DNA from: Frankia canadensis
GTDB taxonomy: Bacteria > Actinomycetota > Actinomycetes > Frankiales > Frankiaceae
Assembly: GCF_900197875.1 (NCBI RefSeq)
Contig: NZ_FZMO01000525.1
Location: 19,185-83,184 of the forward strand
Direction of reading: 5' to 3'
DNA length: 64,000 bases
This document shows, piece after piece, positions 49,574-58,408 of this stretch (positions are counted from its first letter, which is position 1; every line of letters starts with the position of its first letter). The notes beneath the pieces are model-generated. The model searched no databases. It was given only the letters and a program-made list of their open reading frames with translations, and was not told the origin of the DNA. Position numbers and translations under genes: made by a program.

Positions 49574-50546
49574 CCGGCCCGCCGCGGGGGCCGGCGTCCG
49601 CCGCGAACCCGTCGCGCGGCGTCGGGTCGGATCCATCGCGCGGGGCCGGGGCCGGAACCGGGGGCACGACGGCGCTGTGCGGCGCGCCCGCGTCGTGGGC
49701 ATCGGCGAACGGTTTCGACGGGAGCGGCCCGTCCGCCGGTGTTCCCGGGACCCGCGCGAGGGTGAATCGGACCTGGCGGCGCAGGCGGAAGCCGAGGTGT
49801 TCGTAGAGCCGGATCGCGCCCGTGTTGTCCGCCGCGGTGTGCAGGAACGGGGTTTCGCCACGTTCGCGGATGCCCGCGGCGACGGCGCGTACGAGGCGGG
49901 TGGCCAGGCCCTGGCCGCGCACCGCCGGGTCGGTGCAGACGGCGCTGATCTCCGTCCAGCCGGGCGGGTGCAGCCGTTCCCCGGCCATCGCGACGAGCCG
50001 GCCGCCGCGGCGGATCCCCAGGTAGGTGCCGAGCTCGATGGTGCGGGCCTGGAACGGGCCGGGACGAGTGCGCTCGATCAGCGCCAGGATGTCCTCGACG
50101 TCGTCCGGGCCGAGCCGGACGGCCTCGCCGTCGGGTGCCGCGATGAGGTCGGCGTCGACGAGCTGCACGCCGCCGGCACTGCCGAGCACCTCCCACCCGG
50201 GCGGGCCCGCGTTCCCGACGTCGACGAGCGGCAGGATCGCCCCCGGGCTGAGCAGGTCCGCCACGTCCCGCCAGGTGTCGGAGTCGGGATCGTCCGGCAG
50301 GGCGACGAACGGCGCGACGTCCGAGGGATACCGCAGCACCCGGCCGCGCCGGACGGCCAGATGCGCGTGCGCTCCCAGCAGCGAACCCAGCGCCGGGTTG
50401 TCGAGCGGGTGCGACGCCACGGCGGGCGCCGTGTCGCCGAGCTCTGTGTCGCCGAGCTCTGTGACTGTGGCGTCCGGGGCGCGGACGACGCCCGTGGCCG
50501 GGCCGGGTCCACGGGCGGACTCCTCGCGCGCGACCACCCCGGTCAT
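49560..50546 (-). CDS. GNAT N-acetyltransferase (FR47-like)
   Basis: A 328-residue protein. The C-terminal about 130 residues before the tail carry GNAT motif A (AVCTDPAVRGQGLATRLVRAV) and motif B (NTGAIRLYEHLGFRLRRQ). The N-terminal 160 residues (NPALGSLLGAHAHLAV, RYPSDVAPFVALP) are the variable domain seen in FR47-type enzymes. A Pro/Ala-rich tail of about 55 residues follows. Overlapping ATGA with the upstream LLM gene. Within the operon it could acetylate an amino-acid-like substrate before oxygenation, as SnaA does in Bacillus (inference). Confidence 0.88.
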   Translation of the reverse strand: MTGVVAREESARGPGPATGVVRAPDATVTELGDTELGDTAPAVASHPLDNPALGSLLGAHAHLAVRRGRVLRYPSDVAPFVALPDDPDSDTWRDVADLLSPGAILPLVDVGNAGPPGWEVLGSAGGVQLVDADLIAAPDGEAVRLGPDDVEDILALIERTRPGPFQARTIELGTYLGIRRGGRLVAMAGERLHPPGWTEISAVCTDPAVRGQGLATRLVRAVAAGIRERGETPFLHTAADNTGAIRLYEHLGFRLRRQVRFTLARVPGTPADGPLPSKPFADAHDAGAPHSAVVPPVPAPAPRDGSDPTPRDGFAADAGPRGGPGARG

Positions 50547-51949
50547 CGGGCGGGCTCGGCGGCGATCCCGTCGTGGGCGTGGCCGTCGTGGGCGTGGCCG
50601 TCGTGGAGGTCGGCGGGCAGCGGGATGCCGAGGTTGTCGCGCAGGGTCGTGCCGGTGTACTCGGCCCGCAGCGAGCCGCGTTCCTGCAGCAGGGGGACGA
50701 CCTTGTCGACGAACTCGTCGATGCCCCCGGGGGTGAGGTGCGAGCCGAGGATGAAGCCGTCCGAGCCGTCGTTCTGGACGAAGTGGTCGAGCCGATCGGC
50801 GACCTGGGTCGGCGTGCCGACGAACTCGGTGTGGGCGAACACCCGGATCGCGAGCTCACGCAGCGAGTACCGGTGCTCCGCCGCCAGCGCCCGCCACTCG
50901 CGCACGGTCTCGAACGGGTCCTGGGGGTTACGGGCGCGGCCCTGGATCACCGGCGGCCCGGTGACGTCGGGGTCGACGTCGGGCAGCGGGCCGTCCGGGT
51001 CGTAGCCGGACAGGTCCCGGTTCCACACGGCCTCCAGCAGGATCTGCGCGGTCCGCCCGCTGACCTGAGTGCGGGCGACCTCACGGGCCCGCTCCTCGGC
51101 GTCGGCGGCGCTGTCGCCGAGGATGAACGCGCCGCCGGGCAGCAGCTTCACCGAGCCCGCCGGCCGCCCCGCGCGCACCACCCGGGCCTGGATGTCGCGG
51201 TAGTACTCCTGCGCCGGCCCGAGCTCGTGGAAGGGGGAGAAGATCGCGTCGGCGGTGGCGGCGGCGAAGTCCCGGCCCTGCGGGGAGACGCCGGCCTGCA
51301 GCACCACCGGACGGCCCTGCGGGCTGCGCGGGACGGTGAAGTGCCCGGCGACGTCGAACTGGCGGCCGAGGTGGCGGAACGCGCCGGCGCCGGCGTCGCG
51401 CAGGAAGCGGCCCTGTTCGGTGTCCACGGCAAGCGCGTCGGCGGGCCAGGAGTCCCAGAGCGCCCGGGCGAGCGCGACGAACTCCTCGGCCCGCACGTAC
51501 CGGTCGTCGCGGTGCAGGAAGCCGCCGCGGCGGAAGTTCTGCCCGGTGAACGGGTCGAAGGAGGTCACCACGTTCCAGCCGGCCCGGCCGCCGGACAGAT
51601 GGTCCAGGGACGCGAGCTGGCGGGCCAGCTCATACGGCTCGTTGAAGGTGGCGTTGAGGGTGCCGACGAGCCCGAGATGCTCGGTGACGGCGGCGATCGA
51701 GGCGAGGACGGGCAGCGTGTCCGGCCGCCCGACGACGTCCTGGTCGAAGATCTGCCCGAGGCGTTCGCGCAGGATCAGGCCCTCGGCGAGGAAGAAGAAG
51801 TCGAACTTTCCGCGCTCGGCGGCCTGCGCGGCGTGCCGGAACGACGCGAAGTCGATCTGGCTGCCGGCGTCCGGGTGCGACCAGACGGTGCTGTGGTTCA
51901 CCCCGGCGACGTAGTGGCCGAGGATGATCCGCTTGCGGGGGCGGCTCAT
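50543..51949 (-). CDS. LLM-class flavin monooxygenase (NtaA/SnaA/DszA family), first copy
   Basis: A 468-residue FMNH2-dependent monooxygenase. It starts MSRPRKRIILGHYVAGVNHS, with SHPDAGSQIDFASFRHAAQAAERGKFDFFFLAEGL, then the conserved LDHLSGGRAGWNVVTS and RPVVLQAGVSPQGRDFAA. This is the long form typical of NtaA, EmoA and CmoJ/YxeK enzymes that cleave C-N or C-S bonds of bulky substrates. A His-rich tail repeat (DLHDGHAHDGHAHDG) precedes the end. Start and stop overlap neighbours by 4 nt each. It needs a separate flavin reductase, which is not in the operon. Confidence 0.92.
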   Translation of the reverse strand: MSRPRKRIILGHYVAGVNHSTVWSHPDAGSQIDFASFRHAAQAAERGKFDFFFLAEGLILRERLGQIFDQDVVGRPDTLPVLASIAAVTEHLGLVGTLNATFNEPYELARQLASLDHLSGGRAGWNVVTSFDPFTGQNFRRGGFLHRDDRYVRAEEFVALARALWDSWPADALAVDTEQGRFLRDAGAGAFRHLGRQFDVAGHFTVPRSPQGRPVVLQAGVSPQGRDFAAATADAIFSPFHELGPAQEYYRDIQARVVRAGRPAGSVKLLPGGAFILGDSAADAEERAREVARTQVSGRTAQILLEAVWNRDLSGYDPDGPLPDVDPDVTGPPVIQGRARNPQDPFETVREWRALAAEHRYSLRELAIRVFAHTEFVGTPTQVADRLDHFVQNDGSDGFILGSHLTPGGIDEFVDKVVPLLQERGSLRAEYTGTTLRDNLGIPLPADLHDGHAHDGHAHDGIAAEPAR

Positions 51950-53193
51950 CGGGCTGCGGCCTCGATTCGGCTGGTGGTCGCGTCGCGGCGGGTGGCGTAG
52001 CGGCTGGCCGGCCGGGGCAGGCCGAGGTGGCCGCGCAGGGTGGTGGTGTCGTACGCCGCGCGGAACCGGCCGCGGCGGGTGAGTTCGGGGGCGAGCCCGC
52101 GGGTGATGGCCTCGAGGTCGTCCGGCAGGACGGCGGGCCGCAGCCGGTAGCCGGTGATGCCGGCGGCCTGCCAGTCGAGCAGCAGGTCGGCGAGCTCCGC
52201 GGGCGAGCCGGCGATGATCGCCGCGTCCGAGCGCAGTGGTGCGTCGAGAAGGTCGTCGAGGCGGCGCAGCCGCTGCCGGGCGGCGTTCGCGTCGTCGTCG
52301 AGGACGACGAGCAGGTCGGCGAAGACGTGCAGGGTCTCGCCGGCCCGCCCGGCGCGGTCCTGCTCGTCGCGGACCTCCGAGACGATCGCGCGGGCCTGGT
52401 CCGCGTCGTGGGGGGTCACGTAGACGATGTCGGCGGCGCGGGCCGCGAGGCGGTAGGGGATCGTGGCGTGGGCGAGCGCCGTGACCACCGGCTGGCCCTG
52501 CGGTGGGCGTGGCGTGATCGACGGTCCGCGGACGGAGAACCACCGGCCCTCGAAGTCGATGTAGTGCAGCCGGTCGCGGTCGACGAACCGGCCGGTGGCG
52601 ACGTCGCGGATCTCCGCGTCGTCCTCCCAGCTGTCCCACAACCGGCGGACCACCTCGACGTGGTCGGCCGTCTCGTCGAACGACTCGGTGATGTACGCCT
52701 GGACCTCGGGGCTGGCGAGGTTGTCGGCGCGCAGCGGCGGGCCGGGCGGTCGGCGGCCGAGGTGCGTGGTCTCCCCGGCCCGGCCGACCTGCACCCGCCA
52801 GCCGGCCCGGCCGCCGCTGGTGAAGTCCAGGGTCGCGATGGCCTTGGAGACGTGGAACGGCTCCGTGGACAGCGCCGAGGTGGTCGGCACCAGGCCGACG
52901 CGGGAGGTCAGCGGGGCGACCCGGGCGGCGATGAGCACCGCGTCGAGCCGGCCGCGCACCTGGTCGACGCGGTCGTCGGGGGTGCCGTCGAGCCGGGAGG
53001 ACTGCAGCGCCAGGGCGTCCTCGAAGGTCACGAAGTCCAGCAGGCCGCGCTCGGCCTCCGTCACCAGGTCCAGCCAGTAGCCGGGGGAGAACAGCTCCCG
53101 CGGGCGGGCGGACGGCTCGCGCCACGCGGCCGGATGCCACCCCGCGCCGTCCAGGGCGACGGCGAGGTGCAGCGGGTCGGTCTCGGACATCAT
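51946..53193 (-). CDS. LLM-class flavin monooxygenase, second copy
   Basis: A 415-residue monooxygenase of the same NtaA-like group but divergent: HLAVALDGAGWHPAAWREP, LDFVTFEDALALQ, LDFTSGGRAGWRVQVGR, FEGRWFSVRGP, QPVVTALAHATIPYRLAARAADIVYVT. I use ATG 53193; GTG 53202 and ATG 53190 are alternatives. The stop overlaps the next LLM start (ATGA). Two related enzymes side by side suggest either a broad substrate range or successive oxidations. Confidence 0.9.
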   Translation of the reverse strand: MMSETDPLHLAVALDGAGWHPAAWREPSARPRELFSPGYWLDLVTEAERGLLDFVTFEDALALQSSRLDGTPDDRVDQVRGRLDAVLIAARVAPLTSRVGLVPTTSALSTEPFHVSKAIATLDFTSGGRAGWRVQVGRAGETTHLGRRPPGPPLRADNLASPEVQAYITESFDETADHVEVVRRLWDSWEDDAEIRDVATGRFVDRDRLHYIDFEGRWFSVRGPSITPRPPQGQPVVTALAHATIPYRLAARAADIVYVTPHDADQARAIVSEVRDEQDRAGRAGETLHVFADLLVVLDDDANAARQRLRRLDDLLDAPLRSDAAIIAGSPAELADLLLDWQAAGITGYRLRPAVLPDDLEAITRGLAPELTRRGRFRAAYDTTTLRGHLGLPRPASRYATRRDATTSRIEAAAR

Positions 53194-53233
53194 GATCACC
53201 ACTTTCTGATCGGACGCGCGGGGTGGGCTCGGG

Positions 53234-53269
53234 GCTGGCGGATCAGTGCTGGCGGATCAGTGCTGGCGG
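53234..53269. repeat. 14-bp tandem repeat at the end of the third LLM gene
   Basis: GCTGGCGGATCAGT is repeated at 53234 and 53248 with a partial third unit at 53262. The repeat spans the stop codon of the upstream LLM gene (minus strand), so a second stop copy follows downstream. Likely replication slippage. Confidence 0.8.
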
Positions 53270-54516
53270 CGCCGCCACTCGGTGGCGAGCAGCTCGTAGG
53301 AGCGGACCCGGTCGGCGTGCTCGTGGGTGATCGTCGTGATGGCCAGCTCGTCGGCGCCGGTCGCCTGCTGGAGCTGCTCCAGCCGGTCCGCCACCGTCGC
53401 CGGGGAACCCACGAGCTGGGTCTGGGTGCGGTCGGTGACGAGCGCGCGCTCCTCGTCCGTCCACACGTGCGCGGCGGCCTGCTCGGGGGTCGGGAAGGGA
53501 ATCGCGCCGGCGCCGGAGCGAATGCTGTGAACCCACAGGCCGTAGCCCGAGGCGAGCCGGGCCGCCCGCTGGTCGTCCTCGCCGACGACGACGTCGGCGG
53601 ACACCGAGACGTACGGCTCGGCCAGGTCCGCGGACGGGCGGAACGCGTTCCGGTAAGCGGTCACCGCGTCGAGCACCGTGCTCGGGCTGTGGTGGTAGGA
53701 GGCCGCGAACCGCAGCCCGCGCGCGCCCGCGACCTCGGCGCTCGAGCCGCCGGAGGCGCCGAGGATCCAGACCTCCACCTCGGCGCCCTCGCCGGGGCTG
53801 GCGTGCGCCTCCACGCCGTCGGCGCTCCGGTACGTGCCGGCCAGCAGCGCGAGGATCTCGTCGATCTGCTCGCCGTACTGCGGAGTGTGGGCGCCGGGCT
53901 GCTGGAGCAGGTCGAGCAGCGTCCCGACCTTCGCCGTGTTGATCAGTTTGGTGACGTCGAAGCGCTGGGGCAGCAGCAGGCCGTTGGCGGTGTGCTCGTC
54001 GGCCGTGTGGGCGCCGCCCCCGATCGACGAGCGGTAGATGGCCGCGGCCGCCGCGGCGGTGCTCAACGCCGGCTCGGCCGGCACCGCCCGACCACCGCCG
54101 TCACCGCCCCCACCACTGTCGCCGCCGCCGTCGCCCCCGCCGCCGTCGCCCCGTCCGGCCTTCGCCGGGTCGGGGCGGCCGAGCGACCGGCCGATACCGA
54201 GGTCGAGCCGGCCGGGGTGCAGGGCCCCGATCAGCCCGAACTCCTCGACGACGGACAGCGGCGTGCGGTGCCCGCTCTGCACGCCGGCCGAGCCCAGCCG
54301 GATCGTCGAGGTGGCGCCCGCGACCAGAGCGATGGTCACGGTCGGCGAGGATCCGAGCACGCCCGGGTTCAGGTGGTGTTCGGCGAACCAGTACCGCCGG
54401 TACCCGAAGCCCTCCGCGCGGCGCGCCAGATCGACGGTGTTGCGCAGCGCCGCCTCGGGCGTCGAGCCGTCGCTGACGGGAACGAGGTCGAGGACGGCCA
54501 GCGGGATCTCGGGCAT
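53257..54516 (-). CDS. LLM-class oxidoreductase, MsnO8/YtmO-like
   Basis: A 419-residue luciferase-like enzyme of the shorter, single-barrel type: IPLAVLDLVPVSDGSTPEAAL, RRYWFAEHHLNPGVLGSSPTV, LGSAGVQSGHRTPLSVVEEFG, LHPGRLDLGIGRSLG. A glycine-rich insertion (GRGDGGGGDGGGDSGG and on, about residues 120-142) interrupts the barrel in a surface loop and is unusual for the family. Later motifs VEVWILGASGGSSAEVAGARGL and VGSPATVADRLEQL are normal. ATG 54516. Sits 24 nt after the sarcosine-oxidase-like gene. Confidence 0.9.
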   Translation of the reverse strand: MPEIPLAVLDLVPVSDGSTPEAALRNTVDLARRAEGFGYRRYWFAEHHLNPGVLGSSPTVTIALVAGATSTIRLGSAGVQSGHRTPLSVVEEFGLIGALHPGRLDLGIGRSLGRPDPAKAGRGDGGGGDGGGDSGGGGDGGGRAVPAEPALSTAAAAAAIYRSSIGGGAHTADEHTANGLLLPQRFDVTKLINTAKVGTLLDLLQQPGAHTPQYGEQIDEILALLAGTYRSADGVEAHASPGEGAEVEVWILGASGGSSAEVAGARGLRFAASYHHSPSTVLDAVTAYRNAFRPSADLAEPYVSVSADVVVGEDDQRAARLASGYGLWVHSIRSGAGAIPFPTPEQAAAHVWTDEERALVTDRTQTQLVGSPATVADRLEQLQQATGADELAITTITHEHADRVRSYELLATEWRRRQH

Positions 54517-54540
54517 GGTACGACCTTTCTGCGCCGCGGA

Positions 54541-55698
54541 TCAGCGGGTGGAGGCGAATCGGGGATCAGGGCGGGTGCCCTCGATGGCCAGGTCGGCGAG
54601 GATGGCGCCGATGGCCGGCACGAACTTGAAACCGTGGCCGGAGAATCCCGCTGCCACGACCACCGGGCCATGCCGGTCCAGAACGAAGTGGGAGTCCGGA
54701 GTCGTCGTGTAGGTGCAGCTGATCGGGTGGTAGCTGTCTGGGTCCGCTCCGGGCAGCCACCGCCGAACGTACTCCCGCAACGCGGCGAGCTGGGTCGGTT
54801 CCGCGGTGAAGTCCCGGCGGTCCGGGTCGACCACCGGGCCGACCCCGTGGAACCCGACCTTGATCCCCCCGCCGGGCGTGTACAGCCCGTAGACCCCGCC
54901 GTGGAAGGAGACGGCCTCCCGCGTCCCGGCGGCGAGCAGGTGCACGAAGCTCGGCCAGCCGGCGCCGGCGTCCGCCGCACCCCCGCCGTCCGCACCGGCC
55001 GCACCGGCCGGGGCGAGCGGCGCGAAGTGCGCGGGCTGCTCCTGGGTGACGCGCAGCGCGGGCAGCGGCACGACGCCGCCGAGCAGCTTCGCCGTCCAGG
55101 CGCCGGCGGCGACGATGACGCGTCGGGCCAGGTACACGTCGTCGTCGGTGCGGACCTCGACGGCATCCTCGTCACGGATCGTGACCGTGTTGACCGGCGT
55201 CTCGTGTCGCACCTCGGCGCCGTGCTTGGCCGCGTTCTCCTGCAACGCGGTCACGCTGCGGTCGGCGTGCAGCCGGCCGGAGTCGGGATGGAACAGCACC
55301 CGGGTGTCGAAGCGCAGCCCGGGCCAGCGCGCCGCGGCGTCCCGCGGCGCCAGCCATCGCGCGCCCACTCCCGCGCTGGCGGCGGCCTCGGCGACCTGGT
55401 CGAGGACGGGGTCGGCGCCGTGCTCCAGACCACCGGTGACGGTGAGCAGGGGGACGCCGGCGAGGTCCTCGAGCTCCCGCCAGCCGACGAGGGCCCGCTG
55501 CGCGAGCCGGATGTAGCCGACGTCGGGGTAGACGAGGCGGAAGATCCGGGACGCGCCGTGCGAGGCGCCCCGGGTATGCCCGGCGGCGAACCGCTCGAGC
55601 AGCACCGTGTCGACGCCTCGCCGCGCGAGCTGCCAGGCCGCGGCCGACCCCATCGCCCCGCCGCCGAGTACCACGACGTCGACCCGCTGAGCGCTCAC
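54541..55698 (-). CDS. Monomeric sarcosine oxidase / N-methyl amino acid oxidase-like flavoenzyme
   Basis: A 385-residue FAD enzyme. Rossmann motif VVVLGGGAMGSAAAW, then HTRGASHGASRIFRLVYPD (the MSOX flavin-contact Arg and His region). The covalent flavin cysteine is C328 in HPISCTYTTTPD, followed by FVLDRHG and AAGFSGHGFKFVPAIG. MSOX-type enzymes oxidise secondary N-alkyl amino acids to an imine plus H2O2. Related iminodiacetate oxidase works in NTA/EDTA breakdown. GTG 55698 overlaps the ATPase stop (GTGA). An Ala/Gly-rich insertion at about 230-246 is atypical. Confidence 0.9.
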   Translation of the reverse strand: MSAQRVDVVVLGGGAMGSAAAWQLARRGVDTVLLERFAAGHTRGASHGASRIFRLVYPDVGYIRLAQRALVGWRELEDLAGVPLLTVTGGLEHGADPVLDQVAEAAASAGVGARWLAPRDAAARWPGLRFDTRVLFHPDSGRLHADRSVTALQENAAKHGAEVRHETPVNTVTIRDEDAVEVRTDDDVYLARRVIVAAGAWTAKLLGGVVPLPALRVTQEQPAHFAPLAPAGAAGADGGGAADAGAGWPSFVHLLAAGTREAVSFHGGVYGLYTPGGGIKVGFHGVGPVVDPDRRDFTAEPTQLAALREYVRRWLPGADPDSYHPISCTYTTTPDSHFVLDRHGPVVVAAGFSGHGFKFVPAIGAILADLAIEGTRPDPRFASTR

Positions 55699-57491
55699 GC
55701 CGACACCTGCGCCGTGGCCGGGCGATCGAGGGTCGGCACGGCGGCGAGCAGGCTGCGCGTGTACTCGTGCGCGGGGTTGCGGAAGATCTGCTCGACGTCG
55801 CCGGACTCGACGATCCGACCGTCCTTCATCACCAGTACCCGGTCGCTGACGTGGTAGATCACGCCGAGGTGGTGGGAGATGAACACGTAGGCGATGCCGA
55901 GCTCGGCCTGCAGGTCCGCGAGCAGGTCGAGAATCTGTGCCTGAATGGAGACGTCGAGGGCGGAGACCGGCTCGTCGCAGACGATGACCCTGGGCCGTGG
56001 CGCGAGCGCGCGGGCGATCGCCACCCGCTGGCGCTGCCCGCCGGAGAGCTGGCGCGGCCGGCGGTCGAGCACCTCCCGGGCCAGACCCACCTGGTCGAGC
56101 AGCTCCAGCACCCGCTCCCGTCGCCGCGCGCGGGGCACTCGGGCGACGGCGAGCGGCTCGGCGATGATCCGCCCGACCGGGTAGCGCGGGTCGAACGAAC
56201 TGAGCGGATCCTGGTAGATCACCTGGATGTGCCGGCGCAGCCGGGCGCGGGCACGGGCGTCGAGATCGCCCCAGGCGGTGCCGTCCACCTCGACCGTGCC
56301 GGCGTCGGCCCGCTCCAGGCCGAGCAGCAGCCGCGCGGTGGTCGTCTTGCCCGAACCGGACTCACCGACGATGCCGAGCGTCTCCCCGGCCCGCAGCGTC
56401 AGGGACACGTCGTCGACGGCGGTCAGGACGCGGCGGGAATCCAGGGCGAATCGACGCACCAGATGGTGCGCGGCCAGCACGACCTCGTCACCGACCACCG
56501 CCCGCGGCTGTGCCACCGCCCGCGGCTGTGCCACCGGGCCGGACGGCCCCGCGCCCGTGCCGACCGACGTGACCCGCGCGCTCGACGGCCGTCCGTCAGG
56601 GCTGGCGGGCGGGGGGGACAGCCGAGTACCGCGCGCGTGCGCGACCGGTGCCGCGGCGAGCAGCTGGCGGGTGTAGGGGTGGCGCGGATCGTCGAGCACC
56701 TGGCGGGTCGGGCCGTGCTCGACGAACACGCCGTCCTTCATCACGTAGACGTGGTCGGCCACCTGGGACACCACGGCCAGGTCATGGCTGATGAGCAGCA
56801 GCGCCGTCCCGGCCCGGCGGCGCCGCGCGAGCATGTCGAGGATCTGCGCCTGCACGGTGACGTCCAGCGCGGTCGTCGGCTCGTCGGCGACGAGCAGCGC
56901 GGGGTCGGCGGCGATCGCCGACGCGATCAGGGCCCGCTGCCGCAGACCGCCGGAGAGCTGGTGCGGATACTGGCCGGCGCGGGCCTCGGGCTCGGGCACG
57001 CCGACCTCGCGCAGCAGCTCGACCACCCGTGCGTCGACCTCCCGCGGCGGTACCACCCGGTGAGCCCGCAGCGTCTCGCCGATCTCGGCGCCGATCCGGC
57101 GGGCCGGGTCCAGGGAGACCAGCGCGTCCTGCAGGACGAATCCGACCCGCCGCCCGCGCAGCGTCCGCCAGTGGCGCTGTGGGACGTCCCGGACGTCCCC
57201 GCCGTCAACGACCAGGCGTGCGGCACGCACCTGCGAGCCGCTGCCCACCAGGCCGACGAGGCTGCGGGCGGTGACGCTCTTGCCGGAGCCGGACTCCCCG
57301 ACGATCGCGACGGACGCGCCGGGGTCGATCCGGAACGACACGCCGCGCACGGCGTCCACCGTGCGCCGGCCCAGCCGAAACCGCACGTGCAGGTCCGCGA
57401 CGTCGACCAGGGCCCCGCCGCGAGCGCCCGATATCGCGGTGTCACCCGGCTTCGCGGTGCGCACCGGGGCGGTGCCGTTGTTCGTCGTCAT
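55695..57491 (-). CDS. Dipeptide-type ABC transporter ATPase, DppD-DppF fusion
   Basis: A 598-residue protein with two nucleotide-binding domains. Domain 1: Walker A GESGSGKS, signature LSGGLRQR, Walker B LLVADEPTTALD. Domain 2: GESGSGKT, LSGGQRQR, VIVCDEPVSALD, each with the D-loop and H-loop His (LLISHDLAVV, FISHHLGVI). The linker contains a doubled VAQPRA encoded by an 18-bp repeat. Both domains keep the C-terminal oligopeptide-transporter segment (HPYTRQLLAAAP, HEYTRSLLAAVP). It energises the permeases encoded just upstream. ATG 57491 overlaps the permease stop. Confidence 0.95.
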   Translation of the reverse strand: MTTNNGTAPVRTAKPGDTAISGARGGALVDVADLHVRFRLGRRTVDAVRGVSFRIDPGASVAIVGESGSGKSVTARSLVGLVGSGSQVRAARLVVDGGDVRDVPQRHWRTLRGRRVGFVLQDALVSLDPARRIGAEIGETLRAHRVVPPREVDARVVELLREVGVPEPEARAGQYPHQLSGGLRQRALIASAIAADPALLVADEPTTALDVTVQAQILDMLARRRRAGTALLLISHDLAVVSQVADHVYVMKDGVFVEHGPTRQVLDDPRHPYTRQLLAAAPVAHARGTRLSPPPASPDGRPSSARVTSVGTGAGPSGPVAQPRAVAQPRAVVGDEVVLAAHHLVRRFALDSRRVLTAVDDVSLTLRAGETLGIVGESGSGKTTTARLLLGLERADAGTVEVDGTAWGDLDARARARLRRHIQVIYQDPLSSFDPRYPVGRIIAEPLAVARVPRARRRERVLELLDQVGLAREVLDRRPRQLSGGQRQRVAIARALAPRPRVIVCDEPVSALDVSIQAQILDLLADLQAELGIAYVFISHHLGVIYHVSDRVLVMKDGRIVESGDVEQIFRNPAHEYTRSLLAAVPTLDRPATAQVSA

Positions 57492-58408
57492 CGGGCGCCG
57501 CGACCTTCGAGTCGAGCCTGCAGGAACTGACCGGCGACCGTGATGGTCAGCACGGTGAGAGTGATCACGATGCCGGGGAAGATCGCCGGCCACCAGGCGA
57601 CGGAGAAGTAGGTGCGGCTGCTGGCCAGCATCGCGCCCCACTCGGCGGTCGGCGGCTGCGGGCCGAGACCGAGGAAGCTCAACGTCGATCCCAGTCCGAT
57701 CGCCGAGCCCACCCCGATCGTCGCCAGGATCAGGACCGGCGCCAGCGCGTTGGGCACCAGATGGCGCAGGATCACCTGGCGCTGGGGCCAGCCGAGGGCC
57801 CGCGCGGCCTCCAGGTGGACCGACGCGCGGATGCGCAGCACCTCGCCGCGGACCACCCGGGCGAAGCCGGGGAGCAGTATCAGGCTCAGACCGATGATCG
57901 AGTTGCGAGTGCCGGGGCCGAGGACCGCGATGACCAGCAGCGCGAGCAGCAGGCCCGGGATGCTCAGGATGACGTTCAGCAGCCAGTCGAAGAAGGCCGA
58001 GACCAGCCGGCCGCCCTGCGCCGCCGCGACGCCGATCGCCGCGCCCACCACAAGTGCCAACGCCGACGCGGTCAGCCCGATCAGCAACGACGGCCGGGTG
58101 CCGTGGACGATCCTGGCGAGGATGTCCCGGCCGTTCTGGTCGGTGCCCAGCAGGTGACCCGCGCCCGGTCCGCGCAGGGTCTGCGCGATGTCGGCGGCGT
58201 TCGGGTCGGTGCCGGTGAACAGCCCCGGCCAGATCGCCGCGACCACCAGCAGCGCCAGGAAGGCGAAGCTCAGCACCACCCCGGGCCGCGTCGGGCGTGC
58301 GCGCGACCAGCGCCCGCGCGCACCGGCCGCGGGCACGCTCGTGGTGCCGTCGACGGGCTGCGCGCCGCCGGCCACGGAGGCGGCCAGGTCAGGGGGTGCG
58401 GTGGTCAT
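57488..58408 (-). CDS. ABC transporter permease, DppC-like
   Basis: A 306-residue inner-membrane permease. The N-terminal extension and first helix (GVVLSFAFLALLVVAAIWPGL) are followed by the external HLLGTDQNGRDILARIVHGTRPSLLIG block characteristic of DppC/OppC. The EAA loop is EAARALGWPQRQVILRHLVPN. Forms a heterodimer with the DppB-like protein. Overlaps both neighbours by 4 nt. Confidence 0.95.
   Translation of the reverse strand: MTTAPPDLAASVAGGAQPVDGTTSVPAAGARGRWSRARPTRPGVVLSFAFLALLVVAAIWPGLFTGTDPNAADIAQTLRGPGAGHLLGTDQNGRDILARIVHGTRPSLLIGLTASALALVVGAAIGVAAAQGGRLVSAFFDWLLNVILSIPGLLLALLVIAVLGPGTRNSIIGLSLILLPGFARVVRGEVLRIRASVHLEAARALGWPQRQVILRHLVPNALAPVLILATIGVGSAIGLGSTLSFLGLGPQPPTAEWGAMLASSRTYFSVAWWPAIFPGIVITLTVLTITVAGQFLQARLEGRGAR

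Noticed and set aside
52027..55857. Open plus-strand frame of 1276 codons
   Set aside because: It is antisense to three well-supported LLM/oxidase genes. Its product is Gly/Val/Arg/Asp-rich with no domain, the usual GC-rich shadow.
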